A stretch of 64,000 nt of DNA from Parietaria judaica (lineage: Eukaryota > Streptophyta > Magnoliopsida > Rosales > Urticaceae). Every line of letters begins with the position of its first letter. Positions within the stretch are counted from its first letter, which is position 1. The notes under the pieces were generated by a model. The model did no database searches. It was not told where the DNA came from and saw only the letters and a list, made by a program, of their open reading frames with translations. Below are positions 40,371-52,112 of this stretch, piece by piece. Both the position numbers and the translations under genes were made by a program. The stretch is from assembly GCA_954871525.1 (NCBI GenBank), contig OX940871.1, positions 29,920,586 to 29,984,585 of the forward strand. Direction: 5' to 3'.

Positions 40371-43300
40371 TTCTCGTCAACAATTTAATCCTTGCATATT
40401 TTTGCATGAGAACTCTCGTTATATTCAAATTCCAATGTATAAGCCCTAAAATCATTATTTTTTCAATTTGTTCAAAATTTAAGGTTGTAAAAAATGTAAA
40501 ATAAAGAAATGCTATAGGGAAGGCTATAGCATTTCCTAAGGCATTTCTCGTCAACAATTTAATCCTTGCATATTTTTGCATGAGAACTCTCGTTATATTA
40601 AAATTCCAATGTATAAGCCCTAAAATCATTATTTTTTCAATTGGTTCGAAATTAAAGGTTGTAAAAAATGTAAAATAAAGAAATGCTATAGGAAATGCTA
40701 TAGCATTTCCTATGGCATTTCTCGTCAACAATTTATTCGTTGCATAATTTTGCATGAGAACTCTTCTTATATTCAAATTCCAATGTATAAGCCCTAAAAT
40801 CATTATTTTTTCAAATTGTTCGAAATTTAAGGTTGTAAAAAATGTCAAACAAAAAAGAAATGCTATAAGAAATGCTATACCATTTCGTATGGCATTTCTC
40901 GTCAACAATTTAATCCTTGCATATTTTTGCATGAGAACTCTCGTTATATTAAAATATCAATGTATAAGCCCTAAAATCATTATTTTTTCAATTGGTTCGA
41001 AATTTAAGGTTGTAAAAAATGTAAAATAAAGAAATGCTATAGGAAATGCTATAGCATTTCCTATGGCATTTCTCGTCAACAATTTAATCCTTGCATATTT
41101 TTGCATGAGAACTCTTGTTATATTCAAATTCCAATGTATAAGCCCTAAAATCATTATTTTTTCAATTGGTTCGAAATTTAAGGTTGTAAAAAATGTCAAA
41201 TAAAGAAATGCTATAAGAAATGCTATTGCATTTCCTAAGGCGATTCTCGTCAACAATTTAATCCTTGCATATTTTTGCATGAGAACTCTCGTTATTTTCA
41301 AATTCCAATGTATAAGCCCTAAAATCATTATTTTTTAAATTAGTTCGAAATTCAAGGTTGTAAAAAATGTCAAATAAAGAAATGCTATAAGAAATGCTAT
41401 AGCATTTCCTTAGGCATTTCTCGTCAACAATTTAATCCTTGCATATTTTTGCATGATAACTCTCGTTATATTCAAATTCCAATGTATAAGCCCTAAAATC
41501 ATTATTTTTTCAATTGGTTCAAAATTTAAGGTTGTAAAAAATGTAAAATAAAGAAATGCTATAGGAAATAGCATTTCCTATGGCATTTCTCGTCAACAAT
41601 TTAATCCTTGCATATTTTTGCATGAGAACTCTTGTTATATTCAAATTCCAATGTATAAGCCCTAAAATCATTATTTTTTCAATTGGTTCGAAATTTAAGG
41701 TTGTAAAAAATGTCAAATAAAGAAATGCTATAAGAAATGCTATTGCATTTCCTAAGGCGATTCTCGTCAACAATTTAATCCTTGCATATTTTTCCATGAG
41801 AACTCTCGTTATTTTCAAATTCCAATGTATAAGCCCTAAAATCATTATTTTTTCAATTGGTTCGAAATTCAAGGTTGTAAAAAATGTCAAATAAAGAAAT
41901 GCTATAAGAAATGCTATAGCATTTCCTTAGGCATTTCCCGTCAACAATTTAATCCTTGCATATTTTTGCATGATAATTCTCGTTATATTCAAATTCCAAT
42001 GTATAAGCCCTAAAATAATTATTTTTTCAATTGGTTCAAAATTTAAGGTTGTAAAAAATGTAAAATAAAGAAATGCTATAGGAAATGCTATAGCATTTCC
42101 TATGGCATTTCTCGTCAACAATTTAATCCTTGCATATTTTTGCATGAGAACTCTTGTTATATTCAAATTCCAATGTATAAGCCCTAAAATCATTATTTTT
42201 TTAATTGGTTCGAAATTTAAGGTTGTAAAAAATTTCAAATAAAGAAATGCTATAAGAAATGCTATTGCATTTCCTAAGGCGATTCTCGTCAACAATTTAA
42301 TCCTTGCATATTTTTGCATGAGAACTCTTGTTATATTCAAATTCCAATGTATAATCCCTAAAATCATTATTTTTTCAATTGGTTCGAAATTTAAGGTTGT
42401 AAAAACTGTCAAATAAAGAAATGCTATAAGAAACGCTATTGCATTTCCTAAGGCGATTCTCGTCAACAATTTAATCCTTGCATATTTTTGCATGAGAACT
42501 CTCGTTATATTAAAATTCCAATGTATAAGACCTAAAATGATTATTTTTTCAATTGGTTCGAAATTCAAGGTTGTAAAAAATGTCAAATAAAGAAATGCTA
42601 TAAGAAATGCTATAGCATTTCCTAAGGCATTTCTCGTCAACAATTTAATCCTTGCATATTTTTGTATGAGAACTCTCGTTATATTCAAATTCCAATGTAT
42701 AAGCCCTAAAATAATTATTTTTTCAATTGGTTCGAAATTTAAGGTTGTAAAAAATGTAAAATAAAGAAATGCTATAGGAAATGCTATAGCATTTCCAATG
42801 GCATTTCTCGTCAACAATTTATTCGTTGCATAATTTTGCATGAGAACTCTTCTTATATTCAAATTCCAATGTATAAGCCCTAAAATCATTATTTTTTCAA
42901 TTGGTTTGAAATTTAAGGTTGTAAAAAATGTAAAATAAAGAAATGCTATAGGAAATGCTATAGCATTTCCTATGGCATTTCTCGTCAACAATTTAATCCT
43001 TGCATATTTTTGCATGAGAACTCTCGTTATATTCAAATTCCAATGTATAAGCCCTAAAATGATTATTTTTTCAATTGGTTCGAAATTCAAGGTTGTAAAA
43101 AATGTCAAATAAAGAAATGCTATAAGAAATGCTATAGCATTTCCTAAGGCATTTCTCGTCAACAATTTAATCCTTGCATTTTTTTGCATGAGAACTCTCG
43201 TTATATTCAAATTGCAATGTATAAGCCCTAAAATAATTATTTTTTCAATTGGTTCGAAATTTAAGGTTGTAAAAAATGTAAAATAAAGAAATGCTATAGG

Positions 43301-43500
43301 AAATGCTATAGCATTTCCTATGGCATTTCTCGTCAACAATTTATTCGTTGCATAATTTTGCATGAGAACTCTTCTTATATTCAAATTCCAATGTATAAGC
43401 CCTAAAATCATTATTTTTTCAATTGGTTCAAAATTTAAGGTTGTAAAAAATGTAAAATAAAGAAATGCTACAGGAAATGCTATAGCATTTCCTATGGCAT
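40371..43500 (+). repeat. Segment 11: 3-monomer HOR (517-522 bp)
   Basis: GGCGATTCTCG monomers start at 41,244, 41,761 and 42,283 (517 and 522 bp). Monomers with AAAATGATTATTTT lie exactly 522 bp apart (42,534 and 43,056), with type C monomers at 42,805 and 43,327. The 517-bp unit is explained by a 5-bp palindrome loss (GGAAATAGCATTTCC near 41,572). The monomer at 40,719 is 177 bp because GTCAAATAAAG became GTCAAACAAAAAAG (near 40,848). Confidence 0.88.
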
Positions 43501-45409
43501 TTCTCGTCAACAATTTAATCCTTGCATATTTTTGCATGAGAACTCTTGTAATATTAAAATTCCAATGTATAAGCCCTAAAATAATTATTTTTTCAATTGG
43601 TTCGAATTTTAGGTCGTAAACAATGTAAAATAAAGAAATGCTATAGGAAATTCTATAGCATTTCCTATGGCATTTCTCGTCAAAAATTTAATCCTTGCAT
43701 ATTTTTGCATGAGAACGCTTGTAATATTAAAATTCCAATGTATAAGCCTTAAAATCATTATTTTTACAATTGGTTCAAAATTTAAGGTTGTAAAAAATGT
43801 AAAATAAAGAAATGCTATAAAAAAATGCTATAGCATTTCCTAGGGCATTTCTCGTCAACAATTTAATCCTTGCATATTTTTGCATGAGAACTCTTGTTAT
43901 ATTCAAATTCCAATGTATAAGCCCTAAAATCATTATTTTTTAAAATTGTTTGAAATTTAAGGTTGTAAAAAATGTCAAACAAAAAAAAAGAAATGCTATA
44001 CCATTTCGTATGGCATTTATCGTCAACAATTTAATCCTTGCATATTTTTGCATGAGAACTCTCGTTATATTTAAATATCAATGTATAAGCCCTAAAATCA
44101 TTATTTTTTCAATTGGTTCGAAATTTAAGGTTGTAAAAAATGTAAAATAAAGAAATGCTATAGGAAATGCTATAGCATTTCCTATGGCATTTCTCATTAA
44201 TAATTTAATCCTTGCATATTTTTGCATGAGAACTCTTGTTATATTCAAATTCCAATGTATAAGCCCTAAAATCATTATTTTTTCAATTGGTTTGAAATTT
44301 AAGGTTTTAAAAAATGTCAAATAAAGAAATGCTATAAGAAATGCTATTGCATTTCCTAAGGCGATTCTCGTCAACAATTTAATCCTTGCATATTTTTGCA
44401 TGAGAACTCTCGTTATATTCAAATTCCAAAGTATAAGCCCTAAAATCATTATTTTTTCAATTGGTTCGAAATTCAAGGTTGTAGAGAATGTCAAATAAAG
44501 AAATGCTATAAGAAATGCTATAGCATTTCCTAAGGCATTTCTTGTCAACAATTTAATCCTTGCATATTTTTGCATGAGAACTCTCGTTATATTCAAATTC
44601 CAATGTATAAGCCCTAAAATCATTATTTTTTCAATTGGTTCCAAATTCAAGGTTGTAAAAAATGTCAAATAAAGAAATGCTATAAGAAATGCTATAGCAT
44701 TTCCTATGGCATTTCTCGTCAACAATTTAATCCTTGCATAATTTTGCATGAGAACTCTTGTTATATTCAAATTCCAATGTATAAACCCTAAAATCATTAT
44801 TTTTTCAATTGGTTCGAAATTTTAGGTTGTAAAAAATGTAAAATAAAGAAATGCTATAGGAAATGCTATAGCATTTCCTATGGCATTTCTCTTCAACAGT
44901 TTAATCCTTGCATATTTTTGCATGAGAACTCTTGTTATATTCAAATTCCAATGTATAAGCCCTAAAATCATTATTTTTATCAATTGGTTCAAAATTTAAG
45001 GTTGTAAAAAATGTCAAATAAAGAAATGCTATAAGAAATGCTATAGCATTTCCTATGGCATTTCTCGTCAACAATTTAATCCTTCCATATTTTTGCATGA
45101 GAACTCTCGTTATATTCAAATTTCAATGTATAAGCCCTAAAATCATTATTTTTTCAATTGGTTCGAAATTAAAGGTTGTAAAAAATGTAAAATAAAGAAA
45201 TGCTATAGGAAATTGTATAGCATTTGCTATGGCATTTCTCGTCAACAATTTAATCCTTGAATATTTTTTCTTGAGAACGCTTGTAATATTAAAATTCCAA
45301 TGTATAAGCCATAAAATCATTATTTTTACAATTGGTTTGACATTTAAGGTTTTAAAAAATGTAAAATAAAGAAATGCTATAAGAAATTCTATAGCATTTC
45401 TTATGGCAT
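43501..45409 (+). repeat. Segment 12: mixed monomers
   Basis: Eleven monomers without an obvious HOR. Notable copies: a D-type at 43,501 (173 bp), a 168-bp monomer at 43,849 that combines an A-rich 6-bp gain (GTCAAACAAAAAAAAAG near 43,975) with the 12-bp palindrome deletion and CATTTCGTATGG, and a 175-bp monomer at 44,887 (ATTTTTATCAATTGG). Confidence 0.83.
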
Positions 45410-46801
45410 TTCTCATCAACCATTTAATCCTTGCATATTTTTGCATGAGAACTCTTGTTATATTCAAATTCCAATGTATAAGCCCTAAAATCATTATTTT
45501 TTAAATTGGTTCGAAATTTAAGGTTGTAAAAAATGTAAAATAAAGAAATGCTATAGGAAATGCTATAGCATTTCCTATGGCATTTCTCGTCAACAATTTA
45601 ATCCTTGCATAATTTTGCATGAGAACTCTTGTTATATTAAAACTCCAATGTATAAGCCCTAAAATCATAATTTTTTCAATTGGTTCGAAATTTAAGGTTG
45701 TAAAACATGTAAAATAAAGAAATGCTATAGGAAATGCTATATCATTTCGTATGGCATTTCTCGTCAACCATTTAATCCTTGCATAATTTTGCATGAGAAC
45801 TCTTGTTATATTCAAATTCCAATGTATAAGCCCTAAAATAATTATTTTTTCAATTGGTTCGAAATTTAAGGTTGTAAAAAATGTCAAATAAAGAAATGCT
45901 ATAAGAAATGCTATACCATTTCCTATGGCTTTTCTCGTCAACCATTTAATCCTTGCATATTTTTGCATGAGAACTCTCGTTATATTCAAATTCCAATGTA
46001 TAAGCCCTAAAATCAATATTTTTTCAATTGGTTCGAAATTTAAGGTTGTAAAAAATGTAAAATAAAGAAATGCTATAGGAAATGCTATAGCATTTCCTAT
46101 GGCATTTCTCGTCAACAATTTAATCCTTGCATATTTTTGCTTGAGAACGCTTGTAATTTTAAAATTCTAATGTATAAGCCATAAAATCATTATTTTTAAA
46201 ATTGGTTTGACATTTAAAGTTGTAAAAAATGTAAAATAAAGAAATGCTATAGGAAATGCTATAGCATTTCCTATAGCATTTATCGTCAACCATTTAATCC
46301 TTGCATATTTTTGCATGAGAACTCTTGTTAAATTCAAATTCCAATGTATAAGCCCTAAAATCATTATTTTTTAAATTGGTTCGAAATTTAAGGTTGTAAA
46401 AAATGTAAAATAAAGAAATGCTATAGGAAATGCTATAGCATTTCCTTTGGCATTTATTGTCAACAATTTAATCCTTCCATAATTTTGCATGAGAACTCTT
46501 GTTATATTCAAATTCCAATGTATAAGCCCTAAAATCATTTTTTTTTCAATTGGTTCGAAATTTAAGGTTGTAAAAAATGTAAAATAAAGAAGTGCTATAG
46601 GAAATGCTATAGCATTTCCTATTGCATTTCTCGTCAACAATTTAATCCTTGCATATTTTTTCTTGAAAACTCTTGTTATATTAAAATTCCAATGTATAAG
46701 CCCTAAAATCATTATTTTTTCAATTGGTTCAAAATTTAAGGTTGTAAAAAATGTCAAATAAAAAAATGCTATAAGAAATGCTATAGCATTTCCTATGGCA
46801 T
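45410..46801 (+). repeat. HOR unit, 8 monomers, 1,392 bp, copy 1
   Basis: Eight 174-bp monomers, exactly 8 x 174. Markers: ATCATAATTTTTTC with AAAACATG, ATATCATTTCGTATGG, GGCTTTTCTCG, TTTGCTTGAGAACG, CCTATAGCATTTATCG, GGCATTTATTGTC and CTATTGCATTTC. Every marker recurs 1,392 bp to the right. The true edges cannot be fixed to the base; they lie near 45,430 and 46,830. Confidence 0.92.
46242..46281. other. Perfect 40-bp palindrome (right-arm restoration), first copy
   Basis: Here the right arm reads CCTATAGC instead of CCTATGGC, so the mismatch is repaired by a change in the opposite arm from that at 12,274. Twenty base pairs match perfectly. The symmetry ends where the following monomer starts TTTATCG rather than TTTCTCG. 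Confidence 0.92.
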
Positions 46802-48193
46802 TTCTCGTAACCAATTTAATCCTTGCATATTTTTGCATGAGAACTCTTGTTATATTCAAATTCCAATGTATAAGCCCTAAAATCATTATTTTTTAAATTG
46901 GTTCGAAATTTAAGGTTGTAAAAAATGTAAAATAAAGAAATGCTATAGGAAATGCTATAGCATTTCCTATGGCATTTCTCGTCAACAATTTAATCCTTGC
47001 ATAATTTTGCATGAGAACTCTTGTTATATTAAAACTCCAATGTATAAGCCCTAAAATCATAATTTTTTCAATTGGTTCGAAATTTAAGGTTGTAAAACAT
47101 GTAAAATAAAGAAATGCTATAGGAAATGCTATATCATTTCGTATGGCATTTCTCGTCAACCATTTAATCCTTGCATAATTTTGCATGAGAACTCTTGTTA
47201 TATTCAAATTCCAATGTATAAGCCCTAAAATAATTATTTTTTCAATTGGTTCGAAATTTAAGGTTGTAAAAAATGTCAAATAAAGAAATGCTATAAGAAA
47301 TGCTATACCATTTCCTATGGCTTTTCTCGTCAACCATTTAATCCTTGCATATTTTTGCATGAGAACTCTCGTTATATTCAAATTCCAATGTATAAGCCCT
47401 AAAATCATTATTTTTTCAATTGGTTCGAAATTTAAGGTTGTAAAAAATGTAAAATAAAGAAATGCTATAGGAAATGCTATAGCATTTCCTATGGCATTTC
47501 TCGTCAACAATTTAATCCTTGCATATTTTTGCTTGAGAACGCTTGTAATTTTAAAATTCTAATGTATAAGCCATAAAATCATTATTTTTAAAATTGGTTT
47601 GACATTTAAGGTTGTAAAAAATGTAAAATAAAGAAATGCTATAGGAAATGCTATAGCATTTCCTATAGCATTTATCGTCAACCATTTAATCCTTGCATAT
47701 TTTTGCATGAGAACTCTTGTTAAATTCAAATTCCAATGTATAAGCCCTAAAATCATTATTTTTTAAATTGGTTCGAAATTTAAGGTTGTAAAAAATGTAA
47801 AATAAAGAAATGCTATAGGAAATGCTATAGCATTTCCTTTGGCATTTATTGTCAACAATTTAATCCTTCCATAATTTTGCATGAGAACTCTTGTTATATT
47901 CAAATTCCAATGTATAAGCCCTAAAATCATTTTTTTTTCAATTGGTTCGAAATTTAAGGTTGTAAAAAATGTAAAATAAAGAAGTGCTATAGGAAATGCT
48001 ATAGCATTTCCTATTGCATTTCTCGTCAACAATTTAATCCTTGCATATTTTTTCTTGAAAACTCTTGTTATATTAAAATTCCAATGTATAAGCCCTAAAA
48101 TCATTATTTTTTCAATTGGTTCAAAATTTAAGGTTGTAAAAAATGTCAAATAAAAAAATGCTATAAGAAATGCTATAGCATTTCCTATGGCAT
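46802..48193 (+). repeat. HOR unit, 8 monomers, 1,392 bp, copy 2
   Basis: Matches the preceding unit except for a few bases seen by eye, such as ATCATTATT at 47,405 for ATCAATATT at 46,013 and TTTAAGGTTG at 47,604 for TTTAAAGTTG. No indel separates the copies, which implies a recent duplication or an assembly artefact. Confidence 0.92.
47634..47673. other. Perfect 40-bp palindrome, second copy (+1,392 bp)
   Basis: Same sequence as the palindrome at 46,242-46,281, carried along by the 1,392-bp HOR duplication. The shared TTTATCG flank confirms common descent. Confidence 0.92.
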
Positions 48194-49026
48194 TTCTCGT
48201 AACCAATTTAATCCTTGCATATTTTTGCATGAGAATTCTTGTTATATTCAAATTCCAATATATAAGCCCTAAAATCATTATTTTTTCAACTGGTTCGAAA
48301 TTTAAGGTTGTAAAAAATGTAAAATAAAGAAATTCTATAGGAAATTCTATAGCATTTCCTATGGCATAACTCGTCAACCATTTAATCCTTGCATATTTTT
48401 GCATGAGAACTCTTGTTATATTCAAATTTCAATGTATAAGCCCTAAAATCATTATTTTTTCAATTGGTTCGAAATTTAAGGTTGTAAAAAATGTAAAATA
48501 AAGAAATGCTATAGGAAATGCTATAGCATTTCCTATGGCATTTCTCATTAACAATTTAATCCTTGCATATTTTTTCATGAGAACTCTTGTTATATTAAAA
48601 TTCCAATGTATAAGCCCTAAAATCATTATTTTTTCAATTGGTTCGACTTTTAGGTCGTAAACAATGTAAAATAAATAAATACTATAGGAAATGCTATAGC
48701 ATTTCCTATGGCATTTCTCGTCAACAATTTAATCCTTGCATAGTTTGCATGAGAACGCTTGTAATATTAAAATTCCAATGTATGAGCCCTAAAATCATTA
48801 TTTTTTCAATTGGTTCAAAATTTAAGGTTGTAAAAAATGTAAAATAAAGAAATGCTATAGGAAATGCTAATCCTTGCATATTTTTGCATGAGAACTCTTG
48901 TTATATTCAAATTCCAATGTATAAGCCCTAAAATCATTATTTTTTCAATTGGTTCGAAATTTAAGGTTGTAAAAAATGTCAAATAAAGAAATGCTATAAG
49001 AAATGCTATAGCATTTCCTATGGCAT
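48194..49026 (+). repeat. Segment 14: mixed monomers with a 35-bp deletion junction
   Basis: At 48,869 GAAATGCTA is joined to ATCCTTGCAT, deleting the right half of the palindrome and the first 17 bp of the next monomer (35 bp). About 48,542-48,860 is a close match to 59,904-60,222 (offset 11,362 bp), with the unusual GGTTCGACTTTTAGG, CATAGTTTGCATGAG and GTATGAGCCC. Confidence 0.87.
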
Positions 49027-50569
49027 TTCTCGTCAACAATTTAATCCTTGCATATTTTTGCATGAGAATGCTTGTAATATTAAAATTCTAATGTATAAGC
49101 CCTAAAATCATTCTTTTTACAATTGGTTCGAAATTTAAGGTTGTAATAAATGTAAAATAAAGAAATGCAATAGGAAATGCTATAGCATTTCCTATGGCAT
49201 TTCTCGTCAACAATTTAATCCTTGCATATTTTTGCATGAGAACTCTTGTTATATTCAAATTCCAACGTATAAGCCCTAAAATCATTATTTTTTCAATTGG
49301 TTCGAAATTTAAGGTTGTAAAAAATGTCAAATAAAGAAATGCTATAAGAAATGCTATTGCATTTCCTATGTCATTTCTCGTCAACAATTTAATCCTTGCA
49401 GATTTTTGCATGAGAACTCTCGTTATATTCAAAATTCCAATGTATAAGCCCTAAAATCATTATTTTTTCAATTGGTTCTAAATTTAAGGTTGTAAAAAAT
49501 GTAAAATAAAGAAATGCTATAGCATTTCCTATGGCATTTCTCGTCAACAGTTTAATCCTTGCATATTTTTGCATTAGAACGCTTGTAATATTAAAATTCT
49601 AATGTATAAGCCCTAAAATCATTATTTTTACAATTGGTTTGAAATTTAAGGTTATAAAAAATGTAAAATAAAGAAATGATATAGAAAATGCTATAGCATT
49701 TCCTATGGAATTTCTCGTCAACCATTTAATCCTTGCATATTTTTGCATGAGAACTCTTGTTATATTCAAATTCCAATGTATAAGCCCTAAAATCATTATT
49801 TTTTCAATTGGTTCAAAATTTAAGGTAGTAAAAAATGTAAAATAAAGAAATGCTAAAGGAAGTGCTATAGCATTTCCTATGGCATTTCTCGTCAACAATT
49901 TAATCCTTGCATAATTTTGCATGAGAACTCTTGTTATATTCAAATTCCAATATATAAGCCCTATAATCATTATTTTTTCAATTGGTTCGAAATTTAAGGT
50001 TGTAAAAAATGTAAAATAAAGAAATGCTATAGGAAATGCTATAGCATTTTCAATGGCATTTCTCGTCAACAATTTAATCCTTGCATCATTTTGCATGAGA
50101 ACTCTTGTTATATTCAAATTCCAATGTATAAGCCCTATAATCATTATTTTTTCAATTGGTTCGAAATTTAAGGTTGTAAAAAATGTAAAATAAAGAAATG
50201 CTATAGCATTTCCTATGGCATTTCTCGTCAACAGTTTAATCCTTGCGTATTTTTGCATTAGAACGCTTGTAATATTAAAATTCCAATGTATAAGCCCTAA
50301 AATAATTATTTTTACAATTGGTTTGAAATTTAAGGTTGTAAAAAATGTAAAATAAAGAAATGCTATAGAAAATGCTATAGCATTTCCTATGGAATTTCTC
50401 GTCAACCATTTAATCCTTGCATATTTTTGCATAAGAACTCTTGGTATATTAAAATTCCAATGTATAAGCCCTAAAATCATTATTTTTTCAATTGGTTCAA
50501 AATTTAAGGTTGTAAAAAATGTCAAATAAAGAAATGCTATAAGAAATGCTATAGCATTTCCTATGGCAT
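49027..50569 (+). repeat. HOR unit, 9 monomers, 1,543 bp, copy 1
   Basis: Nine monomers. The 23-bp deficit is two 12-bp palindrome deletions (starts 49,375 and 50,060) plus one inserted A (TTCAAAATTCC near 49,432). Markers: GAGAATGCTTG, CAACGTATAAG, TTGCAGATTTTTGC, CCTATGTCATTTC, GGAAGTGCTATAG, TTGCATCATTTTGC and CCTATAATC. Confidence 0.93.
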
Positions 50570-52112
50570 TTCTCGTCAACAATTTAATCCTTGCATATTT
50601 TTGCATGAGAATGCTTGTAATATTAAAATTCTAATGTATAAGCCCTAAAATCATTCTTTTTACAATTGGTTCGAAATTTAAGGTTGTAATAAATGTAAAA
50701 TAAAGAAATGCAATAGGAAATGCTATAGCATTTCCTATGGCATTTCTCGTCAACAATTTAATCCTTGCATATTTTTGCATGAGAACTCTTGTTATATTCA
50801 AATTGCAACGTATAAGCCCTAAAATCATTATTTTTTCAATTGGTTCGAAATTTAAGGTTGTAAAAAATGTCAAATAAAGAAATGCTATAAGAAATGCTAT
50901 TGCATTTCCTATGTCATTTCTCGTCAACAATTTAATCCTTGCAGATTTTTGCATGAGAACTCTCGTTATATTCAAAATTCCAATGTATAAGCCCTAAAAT
51001 CATTATTTTTTCAATTGGTTCTAAATTTAAGGTTGTAAAAAATGTAAAATAAAGAAATGCTATAGCATTTCCTATGGCATTTCTCGTCAACAGTTTAATC
51101 CTTGCATATTTTTGCATTAGAACGCTTGTAATATTAAAATTCTAATGTATAAGCCCTAAAATCATTATTTTTACAATTGGTTTGAAATTTAAGGTTATAA
51201 AAAATGTAAAATAAAGAAATGATATAGAAAATGCTATAGCATTTCCTATGGAATTTCTCGTCAACCATTTAATCCTTGCATATTTTTGCATGAGAACTCT
51301 TGTTATATTCAAATTCCAATGTATAAGCCCTAAAATCATTATTTTTTCAATTGGTTCAAAATTTAAGGTAGTAAAAAATGTAAAATAAAGAAATGCTATA
51401 GGAAGTGCTATAGCATTTCCTATGGCATTTCTCGTCAACAATTTAATCCTTGCATAATTTTGCATGAGAACTCTTGTTATATTCAAATTCCAATATATAA
51501 GCCCTATAATCATTATTTTTTCAATTGGTTCGAAATTTAAGGTTGTAAAAAATGTAAAATAAAGAAATGCTATAGGAAATGCTATAGCATTTTCAATGGC
51601 ATTTCTCGTCAACAATTTAATCCTTGCATCATTTTGCATGAGAACTCTTGTTATATTCAAATTCCAATGTATAAGCCCTATAATCATTATTTTTTCAATT
51701 GGTTCGAAATTTAAGGTTGTAAAAAATGTAAAATAAAGAAATGCTATAGCATTTCCTATGGCATTTCTCGTCAACAGTTTAATCCTTGCGTATTTTTGCA
51801 TTAGAACGCTTGTAATATTAAAATTCCAATGTATAAGCCCTAAAATAATTATTTTTACAATTGGTTTGAAATTTAAGGTTGTAAAAAATGTAAAATAAAG
51901 AAATGCTATAGAAAATGCTATAGCATTTCCTATGGAATTTCTCGTCAACCATTTAATCCTTGCATATTTTTGCATAAGAACTCTTGGTATATTAAAATTC
52001 CAATGTATAAGCCCTAAAATCATTATTTTTTCAATTGGTTCAAAATTTAAGGTTGTAAAAAATGTCAAATAAAGAAATGCTATAAGAAATGCTATAGCAT
52101 TTCCTATGGCAT
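50570..52112 (+). repeat. HOR unit, 9 monomers, 1,543 bp, copy 2
   Basis: Identical monomer lengths and markers. Visible differences are TTGCAACG near 50,803 for TTCCAACG near 49,260, and GCTATAGGAAGTG near 51,395 for GCTAAAGGAAGTG near 49,852. The third repetition is not present: 52,113 onward is different. Confidence 0.93.
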
